Shown one piece after another: positions 53,703 through 63,012 of a stretch of DNA of 64,000 nucleotides. Source of the stretch: CAYSPT01 sp964432985 (GTDB lineage: Bacteria > Muiribacteriota > CAYSPT01). A model generated the notes under the pieces. The model was not told where the DNA came from, ran no database searches, and saw only the letters and a program-made list of their open reading frames with translations. Where the stretch lies: positions 62,001 to 126,000 of the forward strand of contig CAYSPT010000004.1 in assembly GCA_964432985.1 (NCBI GenBank). Direction: 5' to 3'. Every line of letters starts with the position of its first letter. Position 1 is the first letter of the stretch. The translations under genes and the position numbers were made by a program.

Positions 53703-53949
53703 CCAACTGCCCTCCCTCCAGGTATTTCGCCAGCACTATCGTTCCTATAAATGCGAGGAGAGAGAATGCCAGTGTCAAGTCCATGAGCACTCCTCTTCCC
53801 GAAAGCAGGACCAATAGAGCCAATATTCCTACAATGATATTGCCCATAACATCCATCGCGACCACTCTGTCAGCCACTGTTGGTCCCGCGTAGACTCGAT
53901 AAAGGCACATAAAACACAGAGCCACCAGGATCAATATGAACACGTTCAT
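53695..53949 (-). CDS. mnhF: Mrp antiporter subunit F-like
   Basis: An 84-residue, three-helix protein with CLYRVYAGPTVADRVVAMD (MrpF: RxxxGPTxxDRVVAxD). ATGA overlap with mnhE. Confidence 0.86.
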   Translation of the reverse strand: MNVFILILVALCFMCLYRVYAGPTVADRVVAMDVMGNIIVGILALLVLLSGRGVLMDLTLAFSLLAFIGTIVLAKYLEGGQLDE

Positions 53950-54443
53950 TCGAACACCCCCTTGAGCAGCCCCTCAAACTTCGCAACGATGGCTTTGGAG
54001 GCTTCCTCGATATCGGAGGATTCAACCGCGATCCAGTGAATATAAAGGACATCGTCTTTCATATCCACCGTCAGCGTTCCCGGAGTCAGGGTGATGGAGT
54101 TTGCCAGGAATGTCCTGGCAATATCGCTCTTCAGCGACGTTTTCACCTTGACAATCCCCGGGTTTATGGGAAGTTCCGGATGAATCACCCTGAACGCGAC
54201 GTCCAGGTTGGCCTTCAAACACAGCCAGAGGAAGTAGGGTATATACACGATGAACAGGATATAGCGTTTCGGGTTGAAGAACTTTTCGGCGTTTTCCACA
54301 GGAAGATCACCGAAAATGAAGGTTGTCAGCAGGGCAATTACCACACCCGAAACAGCCGCCTGCCAGAAGACCTGGTTCCCCTGCGGCCAACTCAGAAGGA
54401 GCCAGACCACAAGGAACATTACAAATACCACGAGTTTCTTCAT
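53946..54443 (-). CDS. mnhE: Mrp antiporter subunit E-like
   Basis: A 165-residue protein with N-terminal hydrophobic segments (VVFVMFLVVWLLLSW), then VYIPYFLWLCLKANLDVAFRV and PGIVKVKT with SITLTPGTLTVD, typical for MrpE/MnhE. GAGGGG precedes the ATG at 54443; a longer form (54470) would overlap the neighbouring subunit D gene. Confidence 0.86.
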   Translation of the reverse strand: MKKLVVFVMFLVVWLLLSWPQGNQVFWQAAVSGVVIALLTTFIFGDLPVENAEKFFNPKRYILFIVYIPYFLWLCLKANLDVAFRVIHPELPINPGIVKVKTSLKSDIARTFLANSITLTPGTLTVDMKDDVLYIHWIAVESSDIEEASKAIVAKFEGLLKGVFE

Positions 54444-54456
54444 TCCAGCCCCTCCC

Positions 54457-56001
54457 TCACTTTCTGACAACCCGCTCTTGGATCAGTTGTGAATACTCTG
54501 TACCGTCATTCACCACTCTGGCCGCCGGATCAACCACGTTCGACATGAACAGGGAGAAGCAGAGACCAATAACCAAACAGAGCACTGCCAGCGAGAGCAT
54601 TGACGTTACCATCAACCTTGGTGCTTCGCGGACCGCGTCCAGCTTCTTCTCGGCCTTGCCGAAAAATACGAGCCGCTGCATTCTGAGATAGTAACCCAAT
54701 GTTATTATGCCGACCACAACCGCCAGGACAGCCAGGCCGTACTTGGTTGCTTCGATGCAGGCCAGTACGATGAGCGCCTTGCTGAAGAACCCGTTGAACG
54801 GCGGTACCCCGGATATGGAGAGCGAACCGATGGTGGCCGCCAGACTGGTTGCCGGCATCTTTTCGCTCAGACCACCCAGTTCCTCCATGTTTCGAGTTCC
54901 GGTCTGCTTTTCAACCGCACCCGAGCACAGGAACAGAAGCGACTTGAAGATCGCGTGGTTGAACAGGTGGAATAAACCGGCGATAATTCCCAGCGGCGTC
55001 CCCAGTCCGAAACCGAGCAGGACGTACCCCATTTGTGAAATGGACGAGTAGGCCATCATCCGCTTCATGTCCTTCTGCTTCAGCGCCAGCACGGCACCGA
55101 TGATCATGCTCAAAACGGCCATTACCAGGAAAACCGTGCCAAGTCCATCGCTGAAACCGAACACATTGAAGCTCAACCTGATCAGCACGTACATGCCGAT
55201 AGCCTTGATCAATATGCCGCTGAGCACTGCAGATATCGGTGCTGGAGCACTTGGATGCGCATCGGGAAGCCAGGCGTGAAACGGTACCAGCGCCGCCTTC
55301 AGACCGAATCCCAGCAGGAACATCGCCATGGCCAGAAGCAGCCCCGGAGTCATACCGCTGACTTTGACTATGGCGGAAATGTGTGCCATATTCAAGGCGC
55401 CGGTCGATCCGTAAACAAGGGCAATGCCGAACAGAACCAGGGTAGATGCCACTGTACCCAGAATCATATATTTAAATGAGGCCTCAAGCTCTTCGCTTTC
55501 ACAACCGAACGCCACCAGGGCGTACGAGGCAATAGAAGCGATCTCGAGAAACACAAACAGATTGAACAGGTCCCCTGTCAGCACGACGCCGTTCATCCCG
55601 GTGAGCATGAGCATGAACAGCGAGTAATATTTGAACTCACCCGTGTAATGCCTCATGTACTGGATGGAATAGAACACCGCTCCCAGGGCAACCAGGTTGA
55701 CAGCTATCAGCAGCAGTATGCTGAGACTGTCGAGCACCAGGTTGATTCCCAGGGGAACTTTGTTCACGTCACCATGCTGGACGAACCAACTGCCCACATG
55801 GTAGACGAGCGCGTTCCCGGCAAAAGCCTTGAGCCGAATGCTTTCCACTCGCCACAATGCCAGGCATGTCAGCAGCAGCGGGACACACACGGCAATGAAC
55901 TCCGTCAGCCGCCGTCCCAGCTTTTTGACGATGGGAATCGCAAACGCCGCCAGCAGGGGAAGAGCTACGAATAAGACGATATAATCAACCTTAAAGCTCA
56001 T
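54457..56001 (-). CDS. mnhD: Mrp subunit D / NuoN-like proton antiporter
   Basis: A 514-residue, about 14-helix subunit: GMNGVVLTGDLFNLFVFLEIASIASYAL, LVPFHAWLPDAHPSAPAPISAVLSGI, AYSSISQMGYVLLGFGLG, NHAIFKSLLFLCSG. The proton path Lys, Glu and His residues are present. Cluster order next to MrpC and MrpE identifies it as MrpD-type. Confidence 0.88.
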   Translation of the reverse strand: MSFKVDYIVLFVALPLLAAFAIPIVKKLGRRLTEFIAVCVPLLLTCLALWRVESIRLKAFAGNALVYHVGSWFVQHGDVNKVPLGINLVLDSLSILLLIAVNLVALGAVFYSIQYMRHYTGEFKYYSLFMLMLTGMNGVVLTGDLFNLFVFLEIASIASYALVAFGCESEELEASFKYMILGTVASTLVLFGIALVYGSTGALNMAHISAIVKVSGMTPGLLLAMAMFLLGFGLKAALVPFHAWLPDAHPSAPAPISAVLSGILIKAIGMYVLIRLSFNVFGFSDGLGTVFLVMAVLSMIIGAVLALKQKDMKRMMAYSSISQMGYVLLGFGLGTPLGIIAGLFHLFNHAIFKSLLFLCSGAVEKQTGTRNMEELGGLSEKMPATSLAATIGSLSISGVPPFNGFFSKALIVLACIEATKYGLAVLAVVVGIITLGYYLRMQRLVFFGKAEKKLDAVREAPRLMVTSMLSLAVLCLVIGLCFSLFMSNVVDPAARVVNDGTEYSQLIQERVVRK

Positions 56002-56008
56002 CCGGCCC

Positions 56009-56374
56009 TCATCCTTTCAGCTGCCGCATCGCAGAGACGTCGAGAGTTCCATATTTTTCATAGAGGCGTACGGCTATGGCTACCATGAGAGCTGTTACCG
56101 CCAGACCGATAACAATTGCTGTCAGTACCAGTGCCTGTGGCAGAGGATCAACAAATACGGCCCCTGCCAGTTTCTCGTTCATAATAGGAACTGTTCCACC
56201 GCGACGATAGCCTATGAGAATGAATAGCAGGTTTACCCCGTACTCCATAATCCCCAGGCCTATCACAATTTTTATTATGTTTTTCTTGACCACTACACAA
56301 TATAGTCCAATTGCAACCAGAATCAAACTGGCTACATACAAAAGCCCAAAACCGTTCATCGTAACCTGTTCCAT
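56009..56374 (-). CDS. mnhC: Mrp subunit C / NuoK-like
   Basis: A 121-residue, three-helix protein with VIGLGIMEYGVNLLFI and DPLPQALVLTAIVIGLAVTA, the MrpC/NuoK pattern including a conserved membrane Glu. It lies between the subunit B and D genes with 7-bp gaps. Confidence 0.87.
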   Translation of the reverse strand: MEQVTMNGFGLLYVASLILVAIGLYCVVVKKNIIKIVIGLGIMEYGVNLLFILIGYRRGGTVPIMNEKLAGAVFVDPLPQALVLTAIVIGLAVTALMVAIAVRLYEKYGTLDVSAMRQLKG

Positions 56375-56381
56375 TCTTTAT

Positions 56382-56828
56382 CTACTCCTTCTTAGGTGCC
56401 TTGAAAGCTGCCAGGATCAGGATAACGGCGAACAAGGCCGCCCCAACTTTCATGCCGATGGCAATATTGCAGAATGGAATCAACCCGCTGCTCAGGAGTT
56501 GTCCAGGCTCACCTGCGGGCCACACGCTTCCGACCTTGAGGTTTGCAAAGAAATAAGATCCGAACACCCCCGACAAACCGGCTCCGAGAAACAGCAAAGC
56601 GCCCAGACTTTCCATAATCGAGGCTTGCTCGTAATCGAAGACCTCAAAAGTCAGGTCTTTGCCTACCGCCAGAAGAAGCAATACGAACGATCCGGCTACC
56701 ACCACTCCCCCGGCAAAGCCGCCGCCAGGTGAGAGATGACCGTAGAGGATCAGGTAGACCCCGAACAGAAAGGCAAACCCCGCCACCAGACGGGCAATCG
56801 TTTTTACAATGACCGACATACCTTTCAC
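56382..56828 (-). CDS. mnhB: Mrp subunit B-like
   Basis: A 148-residue protein with GHLSPGGGFAGGVVVAG, the MrpB signature, in four hydrophobic segments. The GTG start at 56828 overlaps the upstream stop (GTGA), supporting coupling. Confidence 0.87.
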   Translation of the reverse strand: MKGMSVIVKTIARLVAGFAFLFGVYLILYGHLSPGGGFAGGVVVAGSFVLLLLAVGKDLTFEVFDYEQASIMESLGALLFLGAGLSGVFGSYFFANLKVGSVWPAGEPGQLLSSGLIPFCNIAIGMKVGAALFAVILILAAFKAPKKE

Positions 56829-57367
56829 TGGCCTTCACCTTCTTTCCGGCGACCTCTTCCCCTGAGCACCGCCAGCGCTCCCATAACGGCGGTGAACAGA
56901 ACAGTGGCCTCACCAAGCGTGTCATATGCCCTGAAATCAAGCAACACGGCAGTTACACGGTTGGCTGCACCAGTCCATGCCTTCCAGTTAGTCAGGTAAT
57001 GTCGCGACACCGTCATGAGCGGATCGCCGAACGGGAGAGTCATCACGGCTCTCGTACCGACTATAAGGAAGATAAAGAGGAAGACAAGCACTGCTCCCAG
57101 AACAAATTTGTCTCCGATTGTTTCACCAACTTTGGTGGTGTCTTTTCTGGTCGTCTTCTTGATGGCCACCACCAGCAGTACCAGGCAGAGAATCTCGACA
57201 ACAATCTGGGCAATGGCAACATCGGGAGCCATCAGCAGGAGAAAGGCTATCGTCAGCCCGAATCCAACCGCCCCTAGCGCCACCACCGATGAGAGGAGAT
57301 CCTTGCACTCTACTGCTACAATGGCGGCTATCACCATGAAGAGCAGTACTACAAGCAGTAGGAGCAT
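56825..57367 (-). CDS. MbhD/MbhE-like (DUF4040-type) fusion subunit
   Basis: A 180-residue membrane protein. The N-terminal half carries MAPDVAIAQIVVEILCLVLLV (DUF4040/MbhD; APDVAxxQ). The C-terminal half carries LLDFRAYDTLGEATVLFTAVMG (MbhE-type; DFRGxDTLGE). In Mrp these regions are the C-terminal part of MrpA. They are one gene here, as in Mbh-type hydrogenase clusters. Confidence 0.8.
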   Translation of the reverse strand: MLLLLVVLLFMVIAAIVAVECKDLLSSVVALGAVGFGLTIAFLLLMAPDVAIAQIVVEILCLVLLVVAIKKTTRKDTTKVGETIGDKFVLGAVLVFLFIFLIVGTRAVMTLPFGDPLMTVSRHYLTNWKAWTGAANRVTAVLLDFRAYDTLGEATVLFTAVMGALAVLRGRGRRKEGEGQ

Positions 57368-57383
57368 AGTTTACATCCTCCAA

Positions 57384-59330
57384 TCAAAAGGAACCTATAA
57401 ACAGGTAAAGCAGAAGCAAGAAAAGCCCTACCAGCGACCATGAAAGATACGCTGGTAACGACCCGGTATGCGTTTTGGCGAGGAGTTTTCCGGCCTCCAT
57501 GACCAGTTCACCGACAGCTTCGTTCAACCTGTCAAACAGGTTGTCAACAGAGCTGCTCAGAGCCGAGGCCATTTTTTCCAGAATTATCATCCCCTGCTCG
57601 TAGAGGTCGAAGGCACCAGCCTGCGCATCCTTATATCCTCGAGCCAGGCCGGACTGTTCCCTGACAGGACCGTAGAACTCGGTCCCATCAACACGTATCG
57701 TATCACTGGGAATCTGTTCGCCACCGATGAAACTCGATGAAACTCTGAGCTTCCCGATATTACCGATCAGATACACCCCCATACCAATTATCATGCCAAA
57801 GATCAGCAGCACCGTGGCCTGATCTGCTTCCCAAATTCCAATGGGGAACAGCCCCGGTACATTGATGGAAGGCACGATGAACCGCGCGATGGGAATCTCC
57901 TGGGCGAAAAGGCCGAACACCACGCAAAGCAGCGCCAGGATAACCAGCGGCACTCCCATGAAGAATCCGGCGTCTTTCGGGGTTTCGAGTTTCTCGGGTT
58001 TGCGGCCCAGGAAAGCTGCAAAGATTACTTTCATAAATGAAGCCAGTGTCAGGGCACTGCCGAACAGGGCGGCAATGAGGAAGATCCACACTACCGGCTT
58101 ACCCCCGGCCGCTTCAAGTACCCCCTGGTAGACGAGCCATTTCGAGTAGAAACCATTGAGAGGGGGTATCCCCGATATGGACAGTGACGCTATGATGCAG
58201 GCTATGAAGGTGAGAGGCATCGCAGCCGCCAGACCACCGAGCTTTTTGATTTCGCATGTGCCCGTACGCTTTTCGATAACGCCGGCGCACAGGAACAAAC
58301 AGCTTTTGTAGATGGCGTGGTTGAGCATGTGGAACAAGCCGCCTGCGATTCCCAGCGGTACTGCCGTTCCAATACCCAGCACCATGTACCCCACCTGTGA
58401 AATAGCGTGAAATGCCATCAGCTTTTTCAGGTTGTGCTGCACCAGCGCCATGAGAACGGCTCCCAACACGGTCAGGCCGCCGATTCCCATGAGCAGCAGG
58501 CTCATGGGAGAGCCGCACTGAACATTGAAAACATTGATCACCAGCCGGGCCAGGAGATAGATACCCAGCAGCTTGTCAAGGCTGGCCGGTAACAGCGCCA
58601 CAGCGGGGCTGGGCGTTCCCTCGGCCATGGCCGGAAGCCAGGTGTGAAGCGGGTAAGCGCCGGCCTTTGTCAAAGCGCCAAGGGAAACAAGGAGAAACGC
58701 CAGTATCGCCCCCCGGCTATCCAGGGCAATTTTACCCGCTGCCGGGATAATGCTCAGCCCTCCCGTAATTTGCCACAACAGGACTGCGCCCAGCAGCAGC
58801 GCAAAGTCGGAAATTCCTACCAGCACCAATGTTTTTTTGGAGGCCTCCGCTGTTTTCCCTGAACCCAGCAGAATGAGCCCGTACAAGCACAGCAGCACGA
58901 TGTCCCAGAAGAAGATAAAAACAATCCAATTCCGTGACATTACCGCGCCGGCAGACGCGGCCACTGCGAGCAGAACTTCTGAATAGTACAGGTTCTCACT
59001 CGGATGCTGGTCCATGTATTTAACCGAAAACATGGTAACCAGCACACCGAATATCGCTATCCACAACAGGACGAAAGAGCTGAGGCTGTCCGTGCCGAGG
59101 GACAGCTTTATTCCGCCGAGTAACTGCCAGGTGCTTTCCATCTCCAGAGGTGAAGCCATGAATATGGTAAACGCCACTATCAGTGTAATGATAGCGAAAA
59201 TGAGAGCGACGCCGCTTCTCACGAAACGCCGCCCCGGAATGACGGCGCACACAATGGCTCCCAGGAGAGGAAGAAGTATTGGCGTGAGGAGGCTGTTAAT
59301 GCAAGTCGGATCGCATGGTATCTCGGTCAC
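57384..59330 (-). CDS. NuoL/MrpA-like proton antiporter subunit
   Basis: A 648-residue protein with about 14-16 helices: LTKAGAYPLHTWLPAMAEGTPSP, AFHAISQVGYMVLGIG, NHAIYKSCLFLCAG and SGIPPLNGFYSKWL. The C-terminal part (about 520-648) has an amphipathic section and a final hydrophobic helix, as in NuoL/MrpA families. The gene lies between the hydrogenase large subunit and the MbhDE-like gene. The reaction (proton or sodium transfer) is inferred from family. Confidence 0.85.
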   Translation of the reverse strand: MTEIPCDPTCINSLLTPILLPLLGAIVCAVIPGRRFVRSGVALIFAIITLIVAFTIFMASPLEMESTWQLLGGIKLSLGTDSLSSFVLLWIAIFGVLVTMFSVKYMDQHPSENLYYSEVLLAVAASAGAVMSRNWIVFIFFWDIVLLCLYGLILLGSGKTAEASKKTLVLVGISDFALLLGAVLLWQITGGLSIIPAAGKIALDSRGAILAFLLVSLGALTKAGAYPLHTWLPAMAEGTPSPAVALLPASLDKLLGIYLLARLVINVFNVQCGSPMSLLLMGIGGLTVLGAVLMALVQHNLKKLMAFHAISQVGYMVLGIGTAVPLGIAGGLFHMLNHAIYKSCLFLCAGVIEKRTGTCEIKKLGGLAAAMPLTFIACIIASLSISGIPPLNGFYSKWLVYQGVLEAAGGKPVVWIFLIAALFGSALTLASFMKVIFAAFLGRKPEKLETPKDAGFFMGVPLVILALLCVVFGLFAQEIPIARFIVPSINVPGLFPIGIWEADQATVLLIFGMIIGMGVYLIGNIGKLRVSSSFIGGEQIPSDTIRVDGTEFYGPVREQSGLARGYKDAQAGAFDLYEQGMIILEKMASALSSSVDNLFDRLNEAVGELVMEAGKLLAKTHTGSLPAYLSWSLVGLFLLLLYLFIGSF

Positions 59331-59348
59331 CGCACTATCTCCTTTCCC

Positions 59349-60551
59349 CTAAAACTCAGGCCAAGCTTTGGCTTTGGCGCCGAACTTTTTCCTGAGCCTT
59401 TCGGTCTCCTCCCAGCCCAGCTTGAGGAGATCGTCGAACGCCACCTTCCGGGTGCCGGTCTTTGAGTTAAGGACCACCATCCGGTCGGTGCAGCAGAAAC
59501 ACGGATCAATCGAAGCGAGAATCAGCGGAAAATCGCCGAGGTTACATCCTTTGCACATCGCTTTTACAGCAGGCAGATTACAGTAGGTAGGAGCTCTCAC
59601 TTTATGCCTGATGGGATGGTTGCCGCCGTCGGAGCGGACGTGATGGAACGCCTCTCCACGGGGTGCTTCCACCCGGCCGAGGCCTTCGCCTTCAGGAATC
59701 TCCTTGACACCGGCGTCCCACGGACCAGCGGGAAGTTTGGCCAGAATCTCCTTGACCATCTTGATGGATTCCGGAAGCTCCAGAAGCCTCACCACCGCCT
59801 GGGCGAACGTTGTGCCACCTTCGCTTGTGATTATCTTATAATCGATCTTGTCGTATGCGGCGTAAGGCTCGTTGAGCCTTACGTCCACCAGGAGACCTGC
59901 ACCGCGGGCGGTCGGTCCGACAGCACTGTACTCCTTGGCTTCTTCCTTCGTTAACGGTCCCACTTTGAGCCTGGCGTGAAGCACCGGGTCATCCAGGACC
60001 GCTCCGGTCAGCATCAGGGTCTTCTCCAGAATCTCGTCCATCAGCTTGTCGATCTCCGGGACCAGCGAATCGGGGACATCCTTGCGGACCCCGCCCACCT
60101 TGCTCATGGCGTAGTGGTTGCGGTTGCCGGTCAGTTTCTCGAACACCTGCAGCAGCGGTTCACGGTATTTCCAGGCCCACATCCACACGGTGTTGTACCC
60201 GATGAAGTGGCCGCCCAGACCCACCCAGAGAAGGTGGCTGTGAATCCGCTCCAACTCCAGGATCAGCGAGCGGATGTACTGAGCCCGCTCGGGAACTTCA
60301 GTTCCGCAGAGGTCTTCCACTGCCTGAACATAGGCGGCTGGGTGAGAGGCGCTGCAAATTCCGCAGATCCGCTCTACCAAAAAGGGCACCTGATCAAATG
60401 TCTTCTGGGTGGAAATCCACTCGATTCCTCGATGGTTGTACCCGACATTGAACGTGGCGTCCATGACCTTCTCGCCTTCTACCTGCAGTTCGAAACACTG
60501 CTGTTCCTCCAGAGAAGGGAAATAGGGTCCAATCGGTATGGTTACACTCAT
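59349..60551 (-). CDS. Group 4 [NiFe] hydrogenase large subunit (EchE/MbhL-like)
   Basis: A 400-residue NuoD-related subunit. Both nickel motifs are present: RICGICSASH with Cys63 and Cys66 near the N-terminus and DPCFCCTDR with Cys351 and Cys354 near the C-terminus. Complex I NuoD lacks these, so this is a hydrogenase catalytic subunit. It has 46 residues after the second motif, so a maturation step is uncertain. FPVERICGI context and PTARGAG are as in Ech/Mbh. It lies next to NuoC- and NuoB-like genes. Confidence 0.93.
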   Translation of the reverse strand: MSVTIPIGPYFPSLEEQQCFELQVEGEKVMDATFNVGYNHRGIEWISTQKTFDQVPFLVERICGICSASHPAAYVQAVEDLCGTEVPERAQYIRSLILELERIHSHLLWVGLGGHFIGYNTVWMWAWKYREPLLQVFEKLTGNRNHYAMSKVGGVRKDVPDSLVPEIDKLMDEILEKTLMLTGAVLDDPVLHARLKVGPLTKEEAKEYSAVGPTARGAGLLVDVRLNEPYAAYDKIDYKIITSEGGTTFAQAVVRLLELPESIKMVKEILAKLPAGPWDAGVKEIPEGEGLGRVEAPRGEAFHHVRSDGGNHPIRHKVRAPTYCNLPAVKAMCKGCNLGDFPLILASIDPCFCCTDRMVVLNSKTGTRKVAFDDLLKLGWEETERLRKKFGAKAKAWPEF

Positions 60552-60982
60552 AATTCACCCCTCCTCCACGGGAACTTGCCTTCCGGCCACTCGTCCGGCA
60601 GCTGGAGGCGGCGCGGGTCCGGATGGTTCCGGAACGTCACACCGAACATCTCTGCCATCTCGCGTTCGATGAATTCCGCAGACGGAGTCTCGGCGCCGAA
60701 CGAGTCGACGACCAGCTCCGGCTTCGGCACGAATGACTGAACGGAAACGATCATGTTGTGCGCGTCCATCGAGAAGTGATACATCAGCTCGACGCTCGAC
60801 CGCTGGTCTATCCCGGTTGCGGTCGACATCCTGGCTCCCAGGTCACGGAACACGTACCGGCACACCTTGCACATGTTCTCTGGAGCCACCGTGACAACGT
60901 ACCGCTTTTTGTTGCGCTCAGTTATGGTGACATCATCACCGAAACGCTCGTTTAGCTTTCCTGTAACATCAAAAGCTTCCAC
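60548..60982 (-). CDS. NuoC-like 30-kDa subunit (EchD/MbhK-like)
   Basis: A 144-residue subunit with EREMAEMFGVTFRNHPDPRRLQLPDEWPEG, the NuoC consensus that links the large subunit to the membrane arm. GGGGAG lies nine bases before the GTG at 60982. A 21-bp longer form begins at 61003. ATGA overlap with the large subunit gene. Confidence 0.85.
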   Translation of the reverse strand: MEAFDVTGKLNERFGDDVTITERNKKRYVVTVAPENMCKVCRYVFRDLGARMSTATGIDQRSSVELMYHFSMDAHNMIVSVQSFVPKPELVVDSFGAETPSAEFIEREMAEMFGVTFRNHPDPRRLQLPDEWPEGKFPWRRGEL

Positions 60983-61083
60983 GGTTAACGTCTCTCCCCT
61001 CACGTCCGTTACAACCAGCGCTCGAATCGCCGCGGGGCTTCACCTTGTCTCTGGTTTCAGCCGTGCGACTCTCCGCGCCGGGT

Positions 61084-61109
61084 GCAACGCCGCCTTCAGG
61101 CGGCGCTGC
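61084..61109 (-). promoter_or_regulatory. Strong hairpin between hydrogenase small-subunit and NuoC-like genes
   Basis: GCAACGCCGCC, loop TTCA, GGCGGCGCTGC; as RNA on the minus strand it pairs fully with a G-U. It lies in the only larger gap (133 bp) inside the hydrogenase cluster. No T-run, so it may be a processing or stoichiometry element. Confidence 0.55.
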
Positions 61110-61115
61110 CCTTGG

Positions 61116-61529
61116 CTATAACGTACCAATCAGTTTCACTACTGCGTCTATCATGCCTTCCGGTTTCGGCGGACAACCGGGAATATAGGCATCCACGGGA
61201 ATCCATTTATCAACCGGCCCCACCACGTTGTAGGCGCCGCGGAATATTCCGCTCGAACAGCCACAAGCGCCGAACGCCACGACCTTTACCGGCCGGGGCG
61301 CCTGTTCGTAGATTTTTAGAAGCCTCGGAAGACACTTACGGGTTACGCATCCGGTAACCAAAAGTACGTCGGCATGACGGATGCTCCCGACCAGTTTAAT
61401 CCCGAATCTTTCAACGTCATATCGGGGTGTAAGCAGGTCGAGGATTTCGATATCGCAGTTGTTGCATGCACCTGTGGGAACATGGAAAACCCACAGCGAT
61501 TTCTTCAAAGCCCAGCTAAAGATACCCAT
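61116..61529 (-). CDS. [NiFe] hydrogenase small subunit (NuoB/EchC-like)
   Basis: A 137-residue NuoB-fold protein binding the proximal 4Fe-4S cluster: GACNNCDIEILDLLTP (Cys22, Cys25), FGACGCSSG (Cys89/Cys91) and GCPPKPEGM (Cys119). It has only one cluster region, as in group 4 hydrogenases. GGGGTG precedes the ATG at 61529. Confidence 0.92.
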   Translation of the reverse strand: MGIFSWALKKSLWVFHVPTGACNNCDIEILDLLTPRYDVERFGIKLVGSIRHADVLLVTGCVTRKCLPRLLKIYEQAPRPVKVVAFGACGCSSGIFRGAYNVVGPVDKWIPVDAYIPGCPPKPEGMIDAVVKLIGTL

Positions 61530-61540
61530 CGGCTTCACCC

Positions 61541-62482
61541 CTATAACCCGAGCAGGGCCAGAATGAGAGCCACCACCGCCAGGAAGGTCATCGGCCCCCA
61601 GAAGAAGCGGACCGCCTGATCTATTCTGACTCTGGGGTTGGTGTTTCTCATCAACACGACCAGAACAAGAACCAATACGTACTTAAGTATTCCCCAAATC
61701 AAATCCGTGCCGGTTCCAAAACCGCCCATGAAGACGGTTACCATGAACACCGGCATGGTGAACAGCATCATCATCCTGGTAAGCTTGATCACCGCCAGAG
61801 GCGTCCCGGAGTAATCGATAAACGGCCCCTCCATGACCTCGGTCTCCGCCTCAGGGCAGTCGAAAGGAACGAGCGTCAACTTCGCCTGTACGCAGAACAA
61901 GGCAACGATGAAAGCGAGCAGGCCGGACAGCGATAAGGCTGCAGGACCGGCAGATATTATCTCTGCCAGCTCGATACTCATCCCCGACTTGATGATCACT
62001 ACCCCAAGAGACAGCAAAAACGGAAGCTCGTACCCCATGAGCAGGCTCATTTCCCGCGAAGCGCCAATGGCGCCAAAGGGATTGCCTGACGAACTCCCAC
62101 CCAGAATAACTCCAATGGGTGGCAGGAGCATGAGATAGAGAATGACCAGCAGGTCTCCGACGAACCCGACCTGATACGTTCCTCCCAGATTAACACACCA
62201 CAGGATGGTGGAAAGCAGTGTCACTCCGGCCAGTCCTATGACCGGGGCGAAGAAGAACCCGGTGCGCCGCGCGCCTTCCGGCAGAATGGTTTCTTTGCCG
62301 AGAAGCTTGAGAACATCTGCCAGCGGCTGAAAAACCGGTGGGCCCTGTCGCCACTGCACCCTGGCGGTTACTTTGCGGTCGATGTACGACGAAACGATAC
62401 CGCAAAGCGCCGTAAAGAGGAAGCCGGGGAACACGGCAACTATCAGGAACATGAATCCAAGGTCCTGAACTGTTGTTATCAC
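61541..62482 (-). CDS. NuoH-like membrane subunit (EchB/MbhM-like)
   Basis: A 313-residue, eight-helix protein with RVQWRQGPPVFQPLADVLKLLGKE and DCPEAETEVMEGPFIDYSG, the conserved NuoH loops at the quinone-like site. It anchors the hydrogenase module to the membrane arm. Six bases separate it from the upstream ferredoxin-like gene. Confidence 0.92.
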   Translation of the reverse strand: MITTVQDLGFMFLIVAVFPGFLFTALCGIVSSYIDRKVTARVQWRQGPPVFQPLADVLKLLGKETILPEGARRTGFFFAPVIGLAGVTLLSTILWCVNLGGTYQVGFVGDLLVILYLMLLPPIGVILGGSSSGNPFGAIGASREMSLLMGYELPFLLSLGVVIIKSGMSIELAEIISAGPAALSLSGLLAFIVALFCVQAKLTLVPFDCPEAETEVMEGPFIDYSGTPLAVIKLTRMMMLFTMPVFMVTVFMGGFGTGTDLIWGILKYVLVLVLVVLMRNTNPRVRIDQAVRFFWGPMTFLAVVALILALLGL

Positions 62483-62488
62483 CTTTAG

Positions 62489-62971
62489 CTACCCCCTTTT
62501 CCAGAGACTGCGAGTCACCAGCCGCGACTCGAGCTGCCTGTATCCGTCTTTCTCCAGGTCTCCAAGCTCTGCGAACTTGAGAGCCCCGGAGGGGCAGGCA
62601 GTCACACAAGCCGGGGCCTTGCCGTCCTGAAGACGTGTCGGACAAAGATCGCACTTGGACACGATCCTGTACGATGTTTCAGGCTTTATTGCCCCGAACG
62701 GGCAGGCCAGGACACAGCTTTTGCATCCAACACACAAAAACGAGTTGCGCTTGACCGCTTCTTCTTCTCCCACTTTTTCAAGAGCGTCAGTGGGACAAGC
62801 GGCTACGCAGGAAGCATCATCGCAGTGGCGGCACAGCAGCGGGAGAAGAGCATCTTCGCTCATATTCTCGTGGAATATGTTCTCCGTCTCATGGTGCGTG
62901 TACCAGCAAGCTGCACTACATGTTCTGCAGCCTATGCAGGCTTCCATGTCCAGGAATATCCTATTTGCCAT
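62489..62971 (-). CDS. CooF/HycB-like polyferredoxin
   Basis: A 160-residue iron-sulfur protein with four Cys clusters: CIGCRTCSAAC, CRHCDDASCVAACP, CVGCKSCVLACP and CDLCPTR..CVTACP. It carries electrons between a dehydrogenase and the hydrogenase. I chose the ATG at 62971 because homologues start just before the first Cys motif; a TTG at 63016 overlapping the upstream TGA would give 15 more residues. Confidence 0.85.
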   Translation of the reverse strand: MANRIFLDMEACIGCRTCSAACWYTHHETENIFHENMSEDALLPLLCRHCDDASCVAACPTDALEKVGEEEAVKRNSFLCVGCKSCVLACPFGAIKPETSYRIVSKCDLCPTRLQDGKAPACVTACPSGALKFAELGDLEKDGYRQLESRLVTRSLWKRG

Positions 62972-63012
62972 TGCCTCAGACCATCCTCTCGAAGGATCTG
63001 CTAACCTTTTAG

